Assembly: GCF_004661485.1 (NCBI RefSeq)
Contig: NZ_PQVH01000005.1
Span: 124,001 to 188,000 of the forward strand
Direction: 5' to 3'
Length of the DNA: 64,000 bases
Source of the DNA: Methylotenera oryzisoli
GTDB taxonomy: Bacteria > Pseudomonadota > Gammaproteobacteria > Burkholderiales > Methylophilaceae
In this document: positions 1-10,982 of the stretch, in pieces
Position numbering within the stretch: the first letter of the stretch is position 1
How the letters are laid out: each line of letters begins with the position of its first letter
The notes under the pieces: generated by a model
What the model was told of the DNA's origin: nothing
The model's input: the letters and a program-made list of their open reading frames with translations, nothing else
Database searches by the model: none
Made by a program: the position numbers and the translations under genes

Positions 1-1268
1 ACTGTTACATCCGGTGCATCAGGTGTTACCCCTACACCCACATTGGCTACCATTGATAAATGGTCTGTCATGGCATAAGTCACACCAAAGTTAAGTGAAC
101 CAGAGCTTGAGTCGCTACCAATAACGCTAGTCCAGCTTTGCCCATCTGCTCTAACTTTGGACTTTTGTGTAAAACGATGCGCGTAAGACATACTCATGCT
201 CATGCGTTCGTTTAGCGCAAAAGCCAAGCCACCACCTAATTGATAAGCGTCGCCTAAATCAATTTCACCAGAGGTTCTTACATTTGGCTGGCTGCTAATA
301 TCATCAAATTTTCTGGCGAAGTTGTGTGCGTAGCTAATGTTGGCAAATAGAATCGCTGGATCTACGGTTTTAACAAAAGTTAGGCCGGAAGATAATGTCC
401 ATACGCCATTACCTGTAGGCAGGTCGTCAGGAACAACCAGATTGCTGTTGCTTGGGTCTGTTCTAAGCTTAATGCCATAAGGGTCTTTACCTGTCGGCGC
501 TTTTACCCGTACGTTCCATACGACATCAGGGCTTGTAGGTGTTTCTGGGAATAAGCGGTAGTAAGCGCCAGCACTTACATCACCTAAGCCAGCATTGCTG
601 ATGTCGCGCTCACTAAGTGTTGAGGCGCTGCCGCCAGCCGCGCCACCAGATTCATAGGTTGATGAACGATACAGAAAAGGTGCATTAAGGTCGAATTGCA
701 GGCGATCAGTCACACTGTAGCGACCAGTGAGGTCAAATTGGGTGATGTCAGATTGAATGCGATCAAGGTTGATATTACCAAGAAAAATGGCATCCAGTGC
801 CAAAAAGCCTTCCAGTGTTAATTGGCGGCGGTCAGTGTGGCTGTAGCTAACGCCAGCTTCTAAAGTAAATGTTTTGTTAAATAAAGCGTGCTGTTCGCGA
901 TAAACTGCTTCAGCACTACGTGATGCCGGCGCTTCTTTGATTACCGGTTCATTGGCTTCTAAGGCGGGCGTTCGATCACTACTTGTGCTCGGAGCAGCAT
1001 CCGTATCAGCAACTACGAATTTTTTATTCACGGCGTGCATCGGTCTGGCTTGCGCTTGCCCGGAGTTTTCAAGCTGTTGCAGTCGTTGTGCCAAGGCCTG
1101 TAGCGCGGCGCCTTGTGCTTGATAGCGGCTATTCAGTTCGCCTAGCTCTTTGCGTAATTGCTCTACATCTTGCGCGCCAGCAGTTGCCTCGCCCGACCAC
1201 GCATTAGTTGATAAAAATGCACTTATTGCTAATGTAATTGCTTTTAATTTATATGTCCTCATGACCAT
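1..1268 (-). CDS. Putative outer-membrane beta-barrel protein (3' end outside window)
   Basis: The reading frame is open from an ATG at 1268 to the window edge, so the C-terminus is missing. The start is chosen because a GAGGAG ribosome site lies 7 bases upstream; a second in-frame ATG at 1262 is too far from it. The product opens with a signal peptide (roughly residues 1-27, ending near NAWSGEA), then a short glutamine/leucine-rich coiled coil (about residues 30-65), a low-complexity linker, and a long region of alternating polar and aromatic residues typical of beta-strands. Phrases such as FDLNAPFLYRSS and DPYGIKLRTDP recall the transporter-like outer-membrane family related to the phenol-degradation MetA barrel (Pfam Phenol_MetA_deg). 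That family assignment is from memory and the substrate is unknown. It is transcribed away from the tRNA and thiamine genes. Confidence 0.7.
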   Translation of the reverse strand, partial: MVMRTYKLKAITLAISAFLSTNAWSGEATAGAQDVEQLRKELGELNSRYQAQGAALQALAQRLQQLENSGQAQARPMHAVNKKFVVADTDAAPSTSSDRTPALEANEPVIKEAPASRSAEAVYREQHALFNKTFTLEAGVSYSHTDRRQLTLEGFLALDAIFLGNINLDRIQSDITQFDLTGRYSVTDRLQFDLNAPFLYRSSTYESGGAAGGSASTLSERDISNAGLGDVSAGAYYRLFPETPTSPDVVWNVRVKAPTGKDPYGIKLRTDPSNSNLVVPDDLPTGNGVWTLSSGLTFVKTVDPAILFANISYAHNFARKFDDISSQPNVRTSGEIDLGDAYQLGGGLAFALNERMSMSMSYAHRFTQKSKVRADGQSWTSVIGSDSSSGSLNFGVTYAMTDHLSMVANVGVGVTPDAPDVT

Positions 1269-1697
1269 TATCAGTCTCCTCAAAATAAATCATTACCGCT
1301 ACTGCTGTACCCGTGGTTCAAAAAAATATTGCTAAGTAATAACCGTTTTGCACTTTTACGATGAATGAAATCAGTGCTTATATTTTAGTACTGAATGCTT
1401 GCGTTGATGATGGGCATATTGAAGGTGCGACAATAAACCACATGCATAACAATGTTAATTGCATTATGCAATACAATTAGCCTTTGTAGTCAATAGTTTG
1501 TCTATGGTGTTATTGAAATGTTGGGTATTGATATTTAATGCTAATTGCATTGATATAGCCAGCATTAATCTGTTTTAAGTAAACACGAGGGTGTTTAAAG
1601 TGAGATAACTGGATTGCTAGGTTTAGCGCTAGCGTGATTGGTGGTAAAATATACCAGCAGGTTAGTGCTGTTAGCACGATACTAGAGTAGTTTTTTT
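1269..1697. other. Intergenic region between divergent outer-membrane gene and tRNA-Gly
   Basis: No convincing gene is seen in about 430 bases. It is AT-rich and must hold the promoter of the leftward outer-membrane gene and that of the tRNA. A short inverted repeat, TGCATAA at 1443-1449 and TTATGCA at 1464-1470, could be an operator, but nothing identifies its protein. Confidence 0.5.
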
Positions 1698-1771
1698 GCG
1701 GGTGTAGTTCAATGGTAGAACGCTAGCTTCCCAAGCTCGATACGCGGGTTCGATTCCCGTCACCCGCTCCA
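1698..1771 (+). tRNA. glyU: tRNA-Gly(CCC)
   Basis: A complete cloverleaf is visible: acceptor arms GCGGGTG (1698-1704) and CACCCGC (1761-1767), D-arm GTTC...GAAC, anticodon loop TTCCCAA with anticodon CCC, T-arm GCGGG-TTCGATT-CCCGT, and an encoded CCA end. It closely resembles E. coli glyU by memory. The anticodon stem (CTAGC against GCTCG) contains one T-C mismatch. The gene ends only 25 bases before the thiD start, so tRNA and thiD may share a transcript. Confidence 0.95.
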
Positions 1772-1796
1772 CCTTATAGCAATTAGCGACAATATT

Positions 1797-2657
1797 ATGG
1801 CCAACCAAGCACCTCCATCAGTTTTGACATTCGCAGGTACAGACCCCAGTAGCGGTGCTGGGCTACAGGCAGATATCCTCACGTTTGCCAGTATTGGCTG
1901 CCATCCTTTATCTGTGGTGACGGCCATCACTGCGCAAGATACTGTGGGTGTCGATGGCGTGCTGGCGATGGACCCGGACTGGGTGAATGATCAGGCGCGC
2001 GCTATTTTAGAAGATGTGCAGGTATCTGCCTTTAAATTGGGTTTGCTGGGGTCGGTTGAGAATATCGCAGTGATTGCTGAAATCATGGCAGATTACCCGG
2101 ACATCCCTTTGCTGATAGACCCTATCTTAACTTCTGGCCGTGGCGATGATTTAAGCAATGATGAAATGATGGAAGCCATGGTGGAGCTGTTATTCCCACA
2201 GGCCACACTGATTACTCCTAATAGTTTAGAGGCGCGCCGTTTTGCGTTTGCAGATGAGGCGGAAGAGGTAGGTCTGACCTCTTTGGATGAAAGCGCGGCA
2301 CGTTTGTTGGCAATGGGTAGTGAATATGTGCTGATTACAGGCACGCATGAGCGCACTACAGAGGTGACCAATACGCTATATGGTGAAGATAAGCTAATTA
2401 AAGCCTATAAATGGGAGCGTTTGCCCGGTAGTTACCATGGCTCCGGTTGTACCCTGACCAGTGCGATTGCTGCGTGCATGGCGCATGGCCTCAGCATTGA
2501 AGATGCCGTGCTGGAAGCACAGGAGTACACATGGCAAACCCTTAAAAACGGTTTCAGGCCAGGCATGGGCCAATATATTCCAGACCGCATGTTCTGGGCG
2601 CGGGACGAAGAAGATCCTGCTATCAATAGCGGTGATGGCAGTGTAAAAACGCATTAG
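1797..2657 (+). CDS. thiD: Hydroxymethylpyrimidine/phosphomethylpyrimidine kinase ThiD
   Basis: It phosphorylates HMP and HMP-phosphate to HMP-diphosphate, the pyrimidine half of thiamine, in the cytosol. The N-terminus carries the family signature FAGTDPSSGAGLQADI (about residues 12-27). The anion-hole/ATP motif GSYHGSGCTLTSAIAA (about residues 214-229) holds the catalytic cysteine region of ribokinase-fold kinases. At 286 residues it is slightly longer than the usual 260-270 because of a short C-terminal tail. It is first in a run with thiE and hemL (13-base gap to thiE) and lies directly after tRNA-Gly. No strong Shine-Dalgarno precedes its ATG. No TPP riboswitch fits in the 25 bases between tRNA and start. 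Confidence 0.95.
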   Translation: MANQAPPSVLTFAGTDPSSGAGLQADILTFASIGCHPLSVVTAITAQDTVGVDGVLAMDPDWVNDQARAILEDVQVSAFKLGLLGSVENIAVIAEIMADYPDIPLLIDPILTSGRGDDLSNDEMMEAMVELLFPQATLITPNSLEARRFAFADEAEEVGLTSLDESAARLLAMGSEYVLITGTHERTTEVTNTLYGEDKLIKAYKWERLPGSYHGSGCTLTSAIAACMAHGLSIEDAVLEAQEYTWQTLKNGFRPGMGQYIPDRMFWARDEEDPAINSGDGSVKTH

Positions 2658-2670
2658 GTGCCAGTTTCGC

Positions 2671-3291
2671 ATGTGGGCAATTAAAGGGCTTTACGCAATT
2701 ACGCCGGATGAGCAGGATACCGATGTCTTGCTTGCCAAGGTGGAGGCTGCGCTGCAGGGTGGTATAGGTGTTTTACAGTATCGCAACAAGCTGGCTAATC
2801 ATAAGTTGCAAACGCAGCAAGCACGCGCCTTGCTACCTCTGTGCCGTCAATACCATGTGCCGTTTATTATCAATGACTCCATCAAGCTTTGCCTTACCTT
2901 AGATGCCGACGGTGTGCATTTGGGCGCAGATGACGGTAATTTAGCTGAGGCCAGGGCTAGATTAGGAAGTAATAAGCTCTTGGGTGCATCTTGCTATAAC
3001 CGGTTTGATTTAGCTGTTTCTGCGCAGCAGTTAGGCGCAGATTATGTGGCGTTTGGCGCTTGCTTTGCTTCCAGTACTAAGCCCAATGCGCCGGTAGCCG
3101 GCTTACATTTATTCACGCAGGCAAGAGCAGAGCTTAAGGTGCCCGCTGTCGCTATTGGCGGCATTACACTAGAAAATGCACCGTTAGCAATTGCTGCTGG
3201 CGCTAACTCCATAGCGGTCATCAATGCAATTTTTAATGCAGATGACGTAAAATTAACCTCTCAACAATTTACAAAGCTATTTCAATCATGA
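2671..3291 (+). CDS. thiE: Thiamine-phosphate synthase ThiE
   Basis: It joins HMP-diphosphate to the thiazole phosphate to give thiamine phosphate. The 206-residue length fits the family. Visible motifs are the substrate-binding QYRNK (about residues 36-40), FIINDS (65-70), DGVHLGADD (about 79-87), the loop after [20 protein letters not shown] (about 128-141) and the phosphate-binding VAIGGI near residue 160. It follows thiD by 13 bases and overlaps hemL by 4 bases (ATGA), so translational coupling is likely. Its partner thiazole genes thiS-thiG lie 10 kb downstream; thiC and a thiazole-oxidase gene are not in the window. Confidence 0.95.
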   Translation: MWAIKGLYAITPDEQDTDVLLAKVEAALQGGIGVLQYRNKLANHKLQTQQARALLPLCRQYHVPFIINDSIKLCLTLDADGVHLGADDGNLAEARARLGSNKLLGASCYNRFDLAVSAQQLGADYVAFGACFASSTKPNAPVAGLHLFTQARAELKVPAVAIGGITLENAPLAIAAGANSIAVINAIFNADDVKLTSQQFTKLFQS

Positions 3292-4577
3292 CCTCATCTA
3301 ATCAAGCCCTTTTTGAAAAATCACAACAACTTATTCCTGGTGGCGTCAATTCTCCGGTGCGTGCGTTCCGCAGCGTAGGCGGTACCCCTATATTTTTCAA
3401 AAAAGGCCTGGGCTCTAAGCTGTGGGATGTCGATGGTAAGGAGTATATTGACTACATTAACTCTTGGGGGCCGATGATTGTTGGTCACGCACATCCGGAT
3501 GTGATAGGTGCAGTGCAGGCAGTGGCAGCCAACAGCTTGTCATTTGGTGCGCCTACCGGCTTAGAGCTGGAAATGGCGGTGCTGATCAACAAACTAGTGC
3601 CGAGCATGGAGCAAGTGCGTTTGGTGAGCAGCGGTACAGAAGCCACCATGAGCGCGATTCGTGTGGCGCGTGGGTTTACTGGCCGCAATAAGCTGGTGAA
3701 GTTTGAAGGTTGCTACCATGGGCACTCAGATGCTTTATTAGTAAAAGCTGGCTCTGGTTTGCTCACGTTTGGCGAGCCTAGTTCAGCGGGTGTGCCTGCG
3801 GAAGTGGCCGCACATACGTTAACACTTGAGTACAACAACACGCAGCAATTAAAAGACTTGTTTGCAAAAGCGGGCGATGAAATCGCCTGTGTGATTATTG
3901 AGCCTGTGGTTGGCAATATGAACCTAGTGGTGCCGCATATGGAGTTTCTGCAAACCTTGCGTGATCTCTGCACTCAGCATGGTGCGGTGCTGATTTTTGA
4001 TGAGGTGATGACTGGTTTCCGTGTGCATCTGGGTGGTGCGCAGGCGTTGTATGGCATTAAGCCTGATATGACGACTTTAGGTAAGGTGATTGGTGGCGGC
4101 TTGCCAGTGGGCGCCTTTGGTGGCCGTAAAGATATTATGCAATGTTTGGCGCCATTAGGTGCGGTGTATCAGGCTGGCACCCTGTCTGGCAATCCGGTAG
4201 CAGTGACTGCTGGTTTGGAAACCTTGAAGTTGATTCAAGCGCCGGAGTTTCATGCCAAACTCACTGCAAAAACTAAAAAGCTGGTGGATGGCTTGGTTGC
4301 GGCGGCAAAAGAAGCTGGCGTTGTATTTAGTGCGCAAAGCGTGGGCGGTATGTTTGGTTTGTATTTCAGCGAGCAATGCCCTACCAGTTTTGCTGAAGTG
4401 ATGCAGACCAATAAGGAAAACTTCAATCAATTTTTCCACAGCATGTTGGATGCCGGTATTTATTTGGGTCCATCTGCATTTGAGGCTGGCTTCGTATCGG
4501 CGGCGCATACAGATGATGATATTGAATTTACTTTAGCTGCCGCTAAAAAAGCATTTTCGGCGATTGCCGCTCAATAG
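3288..4577 (+). CDS. hemL: Glutamate-1-semialdehyde 2,1-aminomutase
   Basis: This PLP enzyme converts glutamate-1-semialdehyde to 5-aminolevulinate, the committed precursor of heme, siroheme and cobalamin. The 429-residue length is standard. Signatures: [12 protein letters not shown] near the N-terminus, [20 protein letters not shown] (about residues 115-134, cofactor phosphate contact), the aspartate of FDEVMTGFR, and the PLP lysine in [18 protein letters not shown] (lysine about residue 267). The start overlaps the thiE stop. The link to thiamine genes appears to be only co-transcription. A small stem-loop follows the stop. Confidence 0.97.
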   Translation: MTSSNQALFEKSQQLIPGGVNSPVRAFRSVGGTPIFFKKGLGSKLWDVDGKEYIDYINSWGPMIVGHAHPDVIGAVQAVAANSLSFGAPTGLELEMAVLINKLVPSMEQVRLVSSGTEATMSAIRVARGFTGRNKLVKFEGCYHGHSDALLVKAGSGLLTFGEPSSAGVPAEVAAHTLTLEYNNTQQLKDLFAKAGDEIACVIIEPVVGNMNLVVPHMEFLQTLRDLCTQHGAVLIFDEVMTGFRVHLGGAQALYGIKPDMTTLGKVIGGGLPVGAFGGRKDIMQCLAPLGAVYQAGTLSGNPVAVTAGLETLKLIQAPEFHAKLTAKTKKLVDGLVAAAKEAGVVFSAQSVGGMFGLYFSEQCPTSFAEVMQTNKENFNQFFHSMLDAGIYLGPSAFEAGFVSAAHTDDDIEFTLAAAKKAFSAIAAQ

Positions 4578-4583
4578 TGGTCG

Positions 4584-4603
4584 AGGCAAAGCTTGCTTTG
4601 CCT
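4584..4603 (+). terminator. Stem-loop after hemL
   Basis: AGGCAAAG (4584-4591), loop CTTG and CTTTGCCT (4596-4603) form a perfect 8-bp stem 6 bases after the hemL stop. There is no immediate T-run, so intrinsic termination is uncertain; it could instead protect the mRNA 3' end. Confidence 0.45.
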
Positions 4604-4674
4604 AATTCACTTGTTTTAAAGCTTGCTGATAAAAAAATATTTATCTTTCAGTCCTATCTTATTGAACTCATAGG

Positions 4675-4708
4675 CATTTAGCGGTAATATTGAAGGTTCC
4701 GCTAAATG
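4675..4708 (+). promoter_or_regulatory. Inverted repeat in the gltB leader
   Basis: CATTTAGCGG (4675-4684) and CCGCTAAATG (4699-4708) are perfect 10-base complements separated by 14 bases, ending 17 bases before the gltB ATG. The repeat could be a transcription-factor operator or an RNA hairpin that limits ribosome access, since no strong Shine-Dalgarno is seen before gltB. No known factor is assigned. Confidence 0.5.
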
Positions 4709-4725
4709 TTTTGTGATTAGATAAT

Positions 4726-7700
4726 ATGGCAACAGATTTAAGTAAGCAAATTGGTTCTGAAAACGCACTGGCTGCACACGATGATGTAGCTTCAGTTAAT
4801 CCTGACCTGTACTCAGGACGACCAGCAAAACAAGGTTTATACAGACCTTCTAACGAGCGCGATGCTTGTGGTGTTGGTTTTGTAGCGCATATTAAAGGCA
4901 AAAAAAGTCACGATATCGTGCAAAAAGGTTTGGAGCTTTTAACCAACCTAACGCACCGTGGCGCTACCGGCTACGACCCTAAATTGGGTGATGGCGCTGG
5001 CTTGCTGATGCAAATGCCTGATGCATTCATGCGCAAAGAAGCTGCTAAGCTTGGTATTGAATTGCCTGCAGCAGGCCAATATGCGGTGGGTAATGTATTT
5101 TTACCGCAAGCTGCAAATAATCGCGCTGCCTGTGAAGCCCTATTCACACAAATCATCGCAGAAGAAAATCAAACCTTGCTAGGCTGGCGTGATGTGCCGG
5201 TCGATAACAGCAATATTGCACAAGCGGCACGCGATGTAGAGCCGACCATGCGTCAGGTATTTATCGCTACCACTACTGCTGACCAAAACGTGTTCGAGCG
5301 TAAACTGTTCGTGATTCGTAAGCGCATTGAGCATGCGGTACGTGCGCTAGAATTAACGGATAATGCGGCGTTCTATATGCCTTCATTGTCATCACGCACG
5401 ATCGTTTATAAAGGCATGTTGCTTGCCAATGAAGTGGGTATTTACTACCAAGATCTAAACGATGAAAGCGTAGTGTCAGCACTAGCTTTAGTGCATCAAC
5501 GTTTCTCTACCAATACTTTCCCAGCATGGGATTTAGCGCACCCGTTCCGCATGATTGCGCACAATGGTGAAATCAATACCGTGCAAGGTAACGTCAACTG
5601 GATGGCAGCGCGTCACGAAGCGATGCGCTCAACCGTGATTGGCGAAGATTTAGAAAAACTATGGCCATTAATCGCTGAAGGCCAGTCAGACTCTGCATGT
5701 TTTGATAACTGTCTAGAATTGTTGGTTGCGGGTGGCTACAGCTTGCCGCACGCCATGATGATGTTGATTCCAGAAGCATGGTCAGGCAATCCATTGATGG
5801 ATGAAGAGCGCCGCGCGTTCTACGAGTACCACGCTGCATTGATGGAGCCATGGGATGGCCCAGCAGCGGTAGCGTTTACTGATGGTCGTATGGTTGGCGC
5901 TACGCTAGACCGTAATGGCTTGCGTCCAGCACGTTACTTGGTAACCGATGATGACATCGTGATGATGGCGTCTGAAATGGGTGTGTTGACATTCCCGCAA
6001 GAGAAAATCGTTAAAAAATGGCGCTTGCAACCAGGCAAAATGTTGCTGATCGATATGGAGCAAGGCCGTATTATTGATGATGCTGAAGTGAAGCATCAGT
6101 TGGCAACAGCTAAGCCATATAAACAGTGGATTGAGAAATCACGCTACTTCTTGAGCGATATGCCAAAAGTACATGGCGAGCTAGAGCTGGCGGCTGATTT
6201 GTTAGATACACAACAGGCATTTGGCTACACACAAGAAGACATCAAGTTTATCTTGCAGCCTATGATTCAAAGCGGTGAAGAGGGTTCAGGCTCTATGGGT
6301 AACGATGCTGCATTGCCAGTGTTGTCTGCTAAGCCTAAAGTCCTGTACAACTACTTCAAGCAATTGTTCGCACAAGTGACTAACCCGCCAATCGACCCGA
6401 TTCGCGAAGAGTTAGTGATGTCATTGATTACATTTATCGGCCCTAAACCAAACTTGTTGGGTTTAGATGAAACTACGCCGCCAATGCGTTTAGAGGCGAG
6501 CCAGCCAGTGTTGATGCTGGATGAGCTAGAGCAATTGAAAGCGATTGCTACCCTGACGCAAAACCAATATAAATCATTGGTATTGGACATTACTTACCCA
6601 GTAGCACAAGGTAAAGCTGGCATGGCCGCCGCAGTTGCCAGCATCACTAAAGCAGCGTCTGATGCCGTGCAAAATGGTTTTAATATCTTAATTTTATCTG
6701 ACCGCAATGTGAGCGCAGACCGCGTGGCGATTCCTGCACTATTGGCATGTTCTGCAACGCACGAGCATTTGGTAAAAGCAGGCCTAAGAACCAGCACTGG
6801 CTTGGTGGTTGACACTGGCTCAGCTCGCGAAGTGCATCACTTTGCATTGTTGGCTGGTTACGGTGCAGAGGCTGTCTGTCCATGGCTCACCTTTGAGACA
6901 ATCAAAGATTTGGCAACTGATAGCTACAGAGCCAATAAGAACTTTGTGAAAGCCGTAAGCAAAGGCTTGTACAAAGTCATGTCTAAAATGGGTATTTCTA
7001 CTTACCAGTCTTACTGTGGCGCGCAGATTTTTGAAGCGATTGGCTTAAACAGTGAGTTCGTTGAACAGTACTTTACTGGCACCGTGACTAATATTGAAGG
7101 TATCGGCTTAGATCAAGTGTCTGAAGAAGCGGTGCGTTTACACACGGCAGCTTTTGGTACAGACCCAGTGTTAGCAAACCATCTTGAAGCTGGCGGCGAG
7201 TATGCCTATCGTGTGCGCGGTGAAGAGCATACCTGGACGCCAGAATCAGTAGCTAAATTGCAAAATGCAACACGAACTGGTCAATATGATACCTACAAAG
7301 AGTACGCTAAGTTAATTAACGATCAATCACGCCGTCATATGACACTACGTGGTTTGTTCGAGATTAAACCCGCGGCTGCTGCGATTCCGCTAGACTCAGT
7401 AGAGCCTGCGAAAGAAATCGTTAAACGTTTTGCAACAGGTGCGATGTCATTGGGTTCAATCTCAACAGAAGCACATGCGACTTTAGCGATTGCCATGAAC
7501 CGTATTGGCGGTAAATCTAATACTGGTGAAGGTGGTGAAGACGCTAAACGCTTTATCCCTGTGGCTAACGCAACCACCATGGCAGATGTGTTGGGCAGCA
7601 AGCTGATTGAGAGCAATATCAATCTAAAAGCTGGCGACTCAATGCGTTCTAGCATTAAGCAAGTGGCATCAGGCCGTTTCGGTGTGACTGCTGAGTACTT

Positions 7701-9417
7701 GGCGAATGCCGACCAAATCCAAATTAAAATGGCACAAGGTGCAAAACCAGGCGAAGGCGGTCAATTACCTGGCCATAAAGTATCAGAGTACATCGCTAAA
7801 TTGCGTTTCTCTGTGCCAGGTGTAGGCTTAATTTCGCCTCCTCCGCACCATGACATTTACTCAATTGAAGACTTGGCGCAGCTGATTCATGATTTGAAAA
7901 ATGCTAACCCTAAAGCTTCTATTTCAGTGAAGTTAGTATCTGAAACTGGCGTAGGTACGGTTGCTGCCGGCGTGGCAAAAGCAAAATCTGACCATATCGT
8001 GATCGCAGGTCATGATGGCGGTACCGGTGCATCACCGATTTCTTCTATTAAGCACGCAGGTGCGCCGTGGGAGCTAGGTCTATCTGAGACTCAACAAACC
8101 TTGGTATTGAACCAATTGCGCGGCCGTGTGGTGGTGCAGGTTGACGGCCAAATGAAAACGGGTCGTGATGTAGTAATCGGTGCCTTATTAGGTGCAGATG
8201 AGTTTGGTTTCGCGACAGCACCGCTCGTGGTTGAAGGCTGTATCATGATGCGTAAGTGTCATTTGAACACTTGCCCAGTGGGTGTAGCTACACAAGACCC
8301 GGAATTGCGTAAACGTTTCACAGGTCAACCTGAGCACGTAGTGAACTACTTCTTCTTTGTTGCTGAAGAAGTGCGTGAATTAATGGCTTCTATGGGTATC
8401 GCTAAGTTTGACGACCTAATTGGCCGCCCAGATTTATTGGATATGCAAGCAGGTATTGACCACTGGAAAATCAGCGGCTTAGATTTCAGCAAAGTATTCC
8501 ATCAACCAGATATGCCAGCTAGTGTGTCACGTAAAAATAATGACGTGCAAGACCATGGCTTGGTGAATGCACTAGATAACAAGCTAGTAACACTAGCAAC
8601 TCCGGCACTGGAAAAAGGTGAGAAAGTAGTGTTGGATATTGCAATCACCAACACTAACCGTACCGTGGGTACTATGCTGTCTAACCAAGTGGCTACACGT
8701 TATGGTAACGCTGGTTTACCGCATGACACCATCCATGTGAACTTCACTGGCACTTCTGGCCAAAGCTTTGCTGCATTCTTGGCTAAAGGCATTACTTTTG
8801 ACCTTACAGGCGAAGGCAATGACTATGTAGGTAAAGGTCTATGCGGCGGCCGTATTGTGATTAAACCGCCAAAAACATTCCGTGGCATTTCGCACGAGAA
8901 CATTATTGTGGGTAACACGGTGATGTTTGGTGCAACTACCGGTGAAAGCTATTTCAGCGGCGTAGCAGGTGAACGTTTCTGTGTGCGTAACTCAGGCGCT
9001 ACTGCAGTGGTTGAAGGTGTTGGTAACCACGGTTGCGAATACATGACAGGCGGTACTGTTGTAGTGTTAGGCGTGACTGGTCAAAACTTTGCTGCAGGCA
9101 TGAGTGGCGGCGTGGCTTATGTCTATGATGAAGACGGCTTGTTTGCAAAACGCTGCAATATGGGCATGGTGTCTTTAGAAAAAGTAGAGCACGTTGACAA
9201 TGTAGCTGCTGATGCGGTGCACCACTTGAATCAACCTGACGAAGTAACATTGCTTGCATTAATCAACAAGCATGCTGAATACACTGGCAGTGAGCGAGCT
9301 AAAGCGCTGCTTGCTGATTGGGATAATGCACGTGCTAAGTTTGTTAAAGTGATGCCAAATGAATATAAGCGCGCCTTGATTGAATTGGCTGAAGATAAAG
9401 CGCTAGTAGCGGCCTAG
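4726..9417 (+). CDS. gltB: Glutamate synthase (NADPH) large subunit GltB
   Basis: It transfers the amide of glutamine to 2-oxoglutarate, the second step of ammonia assimilation. At 1563 residues it is the full bacterial GOGAT alpha chain. The N-terminal class II amidotransferase nucleophile is Cys48 in RDACGVGF, implying a 47-residue propeptide. [28 protein letters not shown] marks the glutaminase site in segments. The FMN/2-oxoglutarate domain contains SLGSIS and GEGG loops and the substrate-channel [10 protein letters not shown]. The 3Fe-4S cysteines lie in [12 protein letters not shown] (about residues 1170-1185). The C-terminal glycine-rich beta-helix domain ([13 protein letters not shown]) is intact. 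gltD follows after 56 bases. Confidence 0.98.
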   Translation: MATDLSKQIGSENALAAHDDVASVNPDLYSGRPAKQGLYRPSNERDACGVGFVAHIKGKKSHDIVQKGLELLTNLTHRGATGYDPKLGDGAGLLMQMPDAFMRKEAAKLGIELPAAGQYAVGNVFLPQAANNRAACEALFTQIIAEENQTLLGWRDVPVDNSNIAQAARDVEPTMRQVFIATTTADQNVFERKLFVIRKRIEHAVRALELTDNAAFYMPSLSSRTIVYKGMLLANEVGIYYQDLNDESVVSALALVHQRFSTNTFPAWDLAHPFRMIAHNGEINTVQGNVNWMAARHEAMRSTVIGEDLEKLWPLIAEGQSDSACFDNCLELLVAGGYSLPHAMMMLIPEAWSGNPLMDEERRAFYEYHAALMEPWDGPAAVAFTDGRMVGATLDRNGLRPARYLVTDDDIVMMASEMGVLTFPQEKIVKKWRLQPGKMLLIDMEQGRIIDDAEVKHQLATAKPYKQWIEKSRYFLSDMPKVHGELELAADLLDTQQAFGYTQEDIKFILQPMIQSGEEGSGSMGNDAALPVLSAKPKVLYNYFKQLFAQVTNPPIDPIREELVMSLITFIGPKPNLLGLDETTPPMRLEASQPVLMLDELEQLKAIATLTQNQYKSLVLDITYPVAQGKAGMAAAVASITKAASDAVQNGFNILILSDRNVSADRVAIPALLACSATHEHLVKAGLRTSTGLVVDTGSAREVHHFALLAGYGAEAVCPWLTFETIKDLATDSYRANKNFVKAVSKGLYKVMSKMGISTYQSYCGAQIFEAIGLNSEFVEQYFTGTVTNIEGIGLDQVSEEAVRLHTAAFGTDPVLANHLEAGGEYAYRVRGEEHTWTPESVAKLQNATRTGQYDTYKEYAKLINDQSRRHMTLRGLFEIKPAAAAIPLDSVEPAKEIVKRFATGAMSLGSISTEAHATLAIAMNRIGGKSNTGEGGEDAKRFIPVANATTMADVLGSKLIESNINLKAGDSMRSSIKQVASGRFGVTAEYLANADQIQIKMAQGAKPGEGGQLPGHKVSEYIAKLRFSVPGVGLISPPPHHDIYSIEDLAQLIHDLKNANPKASISVKLVSETGVGTVAAGVAKAKSDHIVIAGHDGGTGASPISSIKHAGAPWELGLSETQQTLVLNQLRGRVVVQVDGQMKTGRDVVIGALLGADEFGFATAPLVVEGCIMMRKCHLNTCPVGVATQDPELRKRFTGQPEHVVNYFFFVAEEVRELMASMGIAKFDDLIGRPDLLDMQAGIDHWKISGLDFSKVFHQPDMPASVSRKNNDVQDHGLVNALDNKLVTLATPALEKGEKVVLDIAITNTNRTVGTMLSNQVATRYGNAGLPHDTIHVNFTGTSGQSFAAFLAKGITFDLTGEGNDYVGKGLCGGRIVIKPPKTFRGISHENIIVGNTVMFGATTGESYFSGVAGERFCVRNSGATAVVEGVGNHGCEYMTGGTVVVLGVTGQNFAAGMSGGVAYVYDEDGLFAKRCNMGMVSLEKVEHVDNVAADAVHHLNQPDEVTLLALINKHAEYTGSERAKALLADWDNARAKFVKVMPNEYKRALIELAEDKALVAA

Positions 9418-9473
9418 AGTCGCTTTTAATATGAAACAAGTAAAGAGACTCTTTTGGGAAAAGGCCTTATAGT

Positions 9474-10901
9474 ATGGGTAAAGTAACGGGATTTATGGAA
9501 TTTGAACGTCTGTCAGAGGCAAATTTGCCTGTACAGGATCGCGTTAAGAATTACAAAGAATTTGTACTGCATTTAACAGATGACCAAGCTAAACAGCAAG
9601 GTGCACGCTGTATGGACTGTGGTATTCCATTTTGTACAACGGGTTGTCCGATCAACAATATCATTCCTGACTGGAATGATTTGGTGTATCACCAAGACTG
9701 GCGTAGCGCAATTGATGTACTACATTCAACCAATAACTTCCCAGAGTTCACAGGTCGTATCTGTCCTGCTCCGTGTGAGGCTGCATGTACGTTGAACATC
9801 AATGCGGATGCGGTTGGTATTAAATCAATTGAGCATGCGATTATTGATAAAGCTTGGGAAAACGACTGGGTACAACCACAAGTAAACCCGAATAAAACCG
9901 GTAAAAAAGTGGCTGTGGTAGGTTCTGGCCCTGCTGGTTTGGCTGCTGCGCAACAATTGGCGCGTGCTGGTCACAGTGTTGTTGTATTGGAAAAAAATAG
10001 CCGTATCGGTGGTTTGTTGCGTTACGGTATTCCTGACTTCAAAATGGAAAAGTCCCACATTGACCGCCGTATGGCGCAAATGGAAGTGGAAGGCGTTGAG
10101 TTCCGCGTTAATCAACATGTTGGTGAAAACGTAAATGCCGACGATTTGGTCGCGGAGTTTGATGCTGTGGTATTGGCAGCAGGTGCAGAACAGCCACGTG
10201 ACTTGCCAGTAACCGGCCGTGAGTTGGATGGCGTACATTTTGCGATGGACTTTTTAACACCGCAAAACAAAGTAGTGGCTGGTGATACTATCCCTGACCA
10301 AATTAAAGCTACAGGTAAGCACGTGATTGTGATTGGTGGCGGCGATACAGGTTCTGACTGTGTGGGTACCTCAAACCGTCATGGCGCATTAAGCATTACG
10401 CAGTTTGAGTTAATGCCACAACCGCCTGAGAAAGAGAACAAAGAGCTGGTATGGCCTAACTGGCCACTGAAACTACGCACTTCAAGCTCACATGAAGAAG
10501 GCGCTAACCGTGACTGGTCCATCACCACTAAAGAGTTGATTGGCGAAAACGGTAAAGTGGTGGCATTGAAAGGCGCTCGTGTGGAATGGAAAGACGGAAA
10601 AATGTCTGAAATCGCTGGCTCTGAATTTACAATTCCGGCAGATTTAGTGTTCTTGGCAATGGGCTTTGTGTCACCAATTCAGAAGTTGCTAGAAGCGTTT
10701 GGCGTGGAGAAAGACAACCGCGGCAATGCTAAAGCAGCGACTGAAGGCGACGCAAGTTACAAAACTAACAAAGATAAAGTATTCGCGGCTGGTGATGTAC
10801 GCCGCGGTCAGTCTTTAGTGGTTTGGGCCATCCGCGAGGGTCGTCAGGCAGCACGTGCAGTTGATGAATTTTTGATGGGCTCATCAGTATTGCCACGTTA
10901 A
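9474..10901 (+). CDS. gltD: Glutamate synthase small subunit GltD
   Basis: This FAD/4Fe-4S subunit passes electrons from NADPH to GltB. Two N-terminal cysteine clusters are visible, [14 protein letters not shown] (about residues 47-60) and [11 protein letters not shown] (about 95-105). The FAD-binding [18 protein letters not shown] follows (about 148-165), then the NAD(P)H site [22 protein letters not shown] (read in two parts, about 285-306). The C-terminal [20 protein letters not shown] is the second FAD contact. The 475-residue length is normal. AAGG-type ribosome site precedes the ATG. It ends at a strong terminator before hemE. Confidence 0.97.
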   Translation: MGKVTGFMEFERLSEANLPVQDRVKNYKEFVLHLTDDQAKQQGARCMDCGIPFCTTGCPINNIIPDWNDLVYHQDWRSAIDVLHSTNNFPEFTGRICPAPCEAACTLNINADAVGIKSIEHAIIDKAWENDWVQPQVNPNKTGKKVAVVGSGPAGLAAAQQLARAGHSVVVLEKNSRIGGLLRYGIPDFKMEKSHIDRRMAQMEVEGVEFRVNQHVGENVNADDLVAEFDAVVLAAGAEQPRDLPVTGRELDGVHFAMDFLTPQNKVVAGDTIPDQIKATGKHVIVIGGGDTGSDCVGTSNRHGALSITQFELMPQPPEKENKELVWPNWPLKLRTSSSHEEGANRDWSITTKELIGENGKVVALKGARVEWKDGKMSEIAGSEFTIPADLVFLAMGFVSPIQKLLEAFGVEKDNRGNAKAATEGDASYKTNKDKVFAAGDVRRGQSLVVWAIREGRQAARAVDEFLMGSSVLPR

Positions 10902-10931
10902 GTTAACGCTACAGTATGACAATGTAAAAAT

Positions 10932-10968
10932 AAAGGATGCAAAGTAAAACCACTTTGTGTCCTTTTTT
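10932..10968 (+). terminator. gltBD terminator immediately before hemE
   Basis: Arms AAAGGATGCAAAG (10932-10944) and CTTTGTGTCCTTT (10953-10965) pair over 13 positions if two central G-U wobbles are counted; a T-run ends at 10968. The hemE ATG is only 14 bases further on, so hemE must use read-through or a promoter inside or upstream of this element. Confidence 0.85.
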
Positions 10969-10982
10969 ATTTAGGTAACCAA

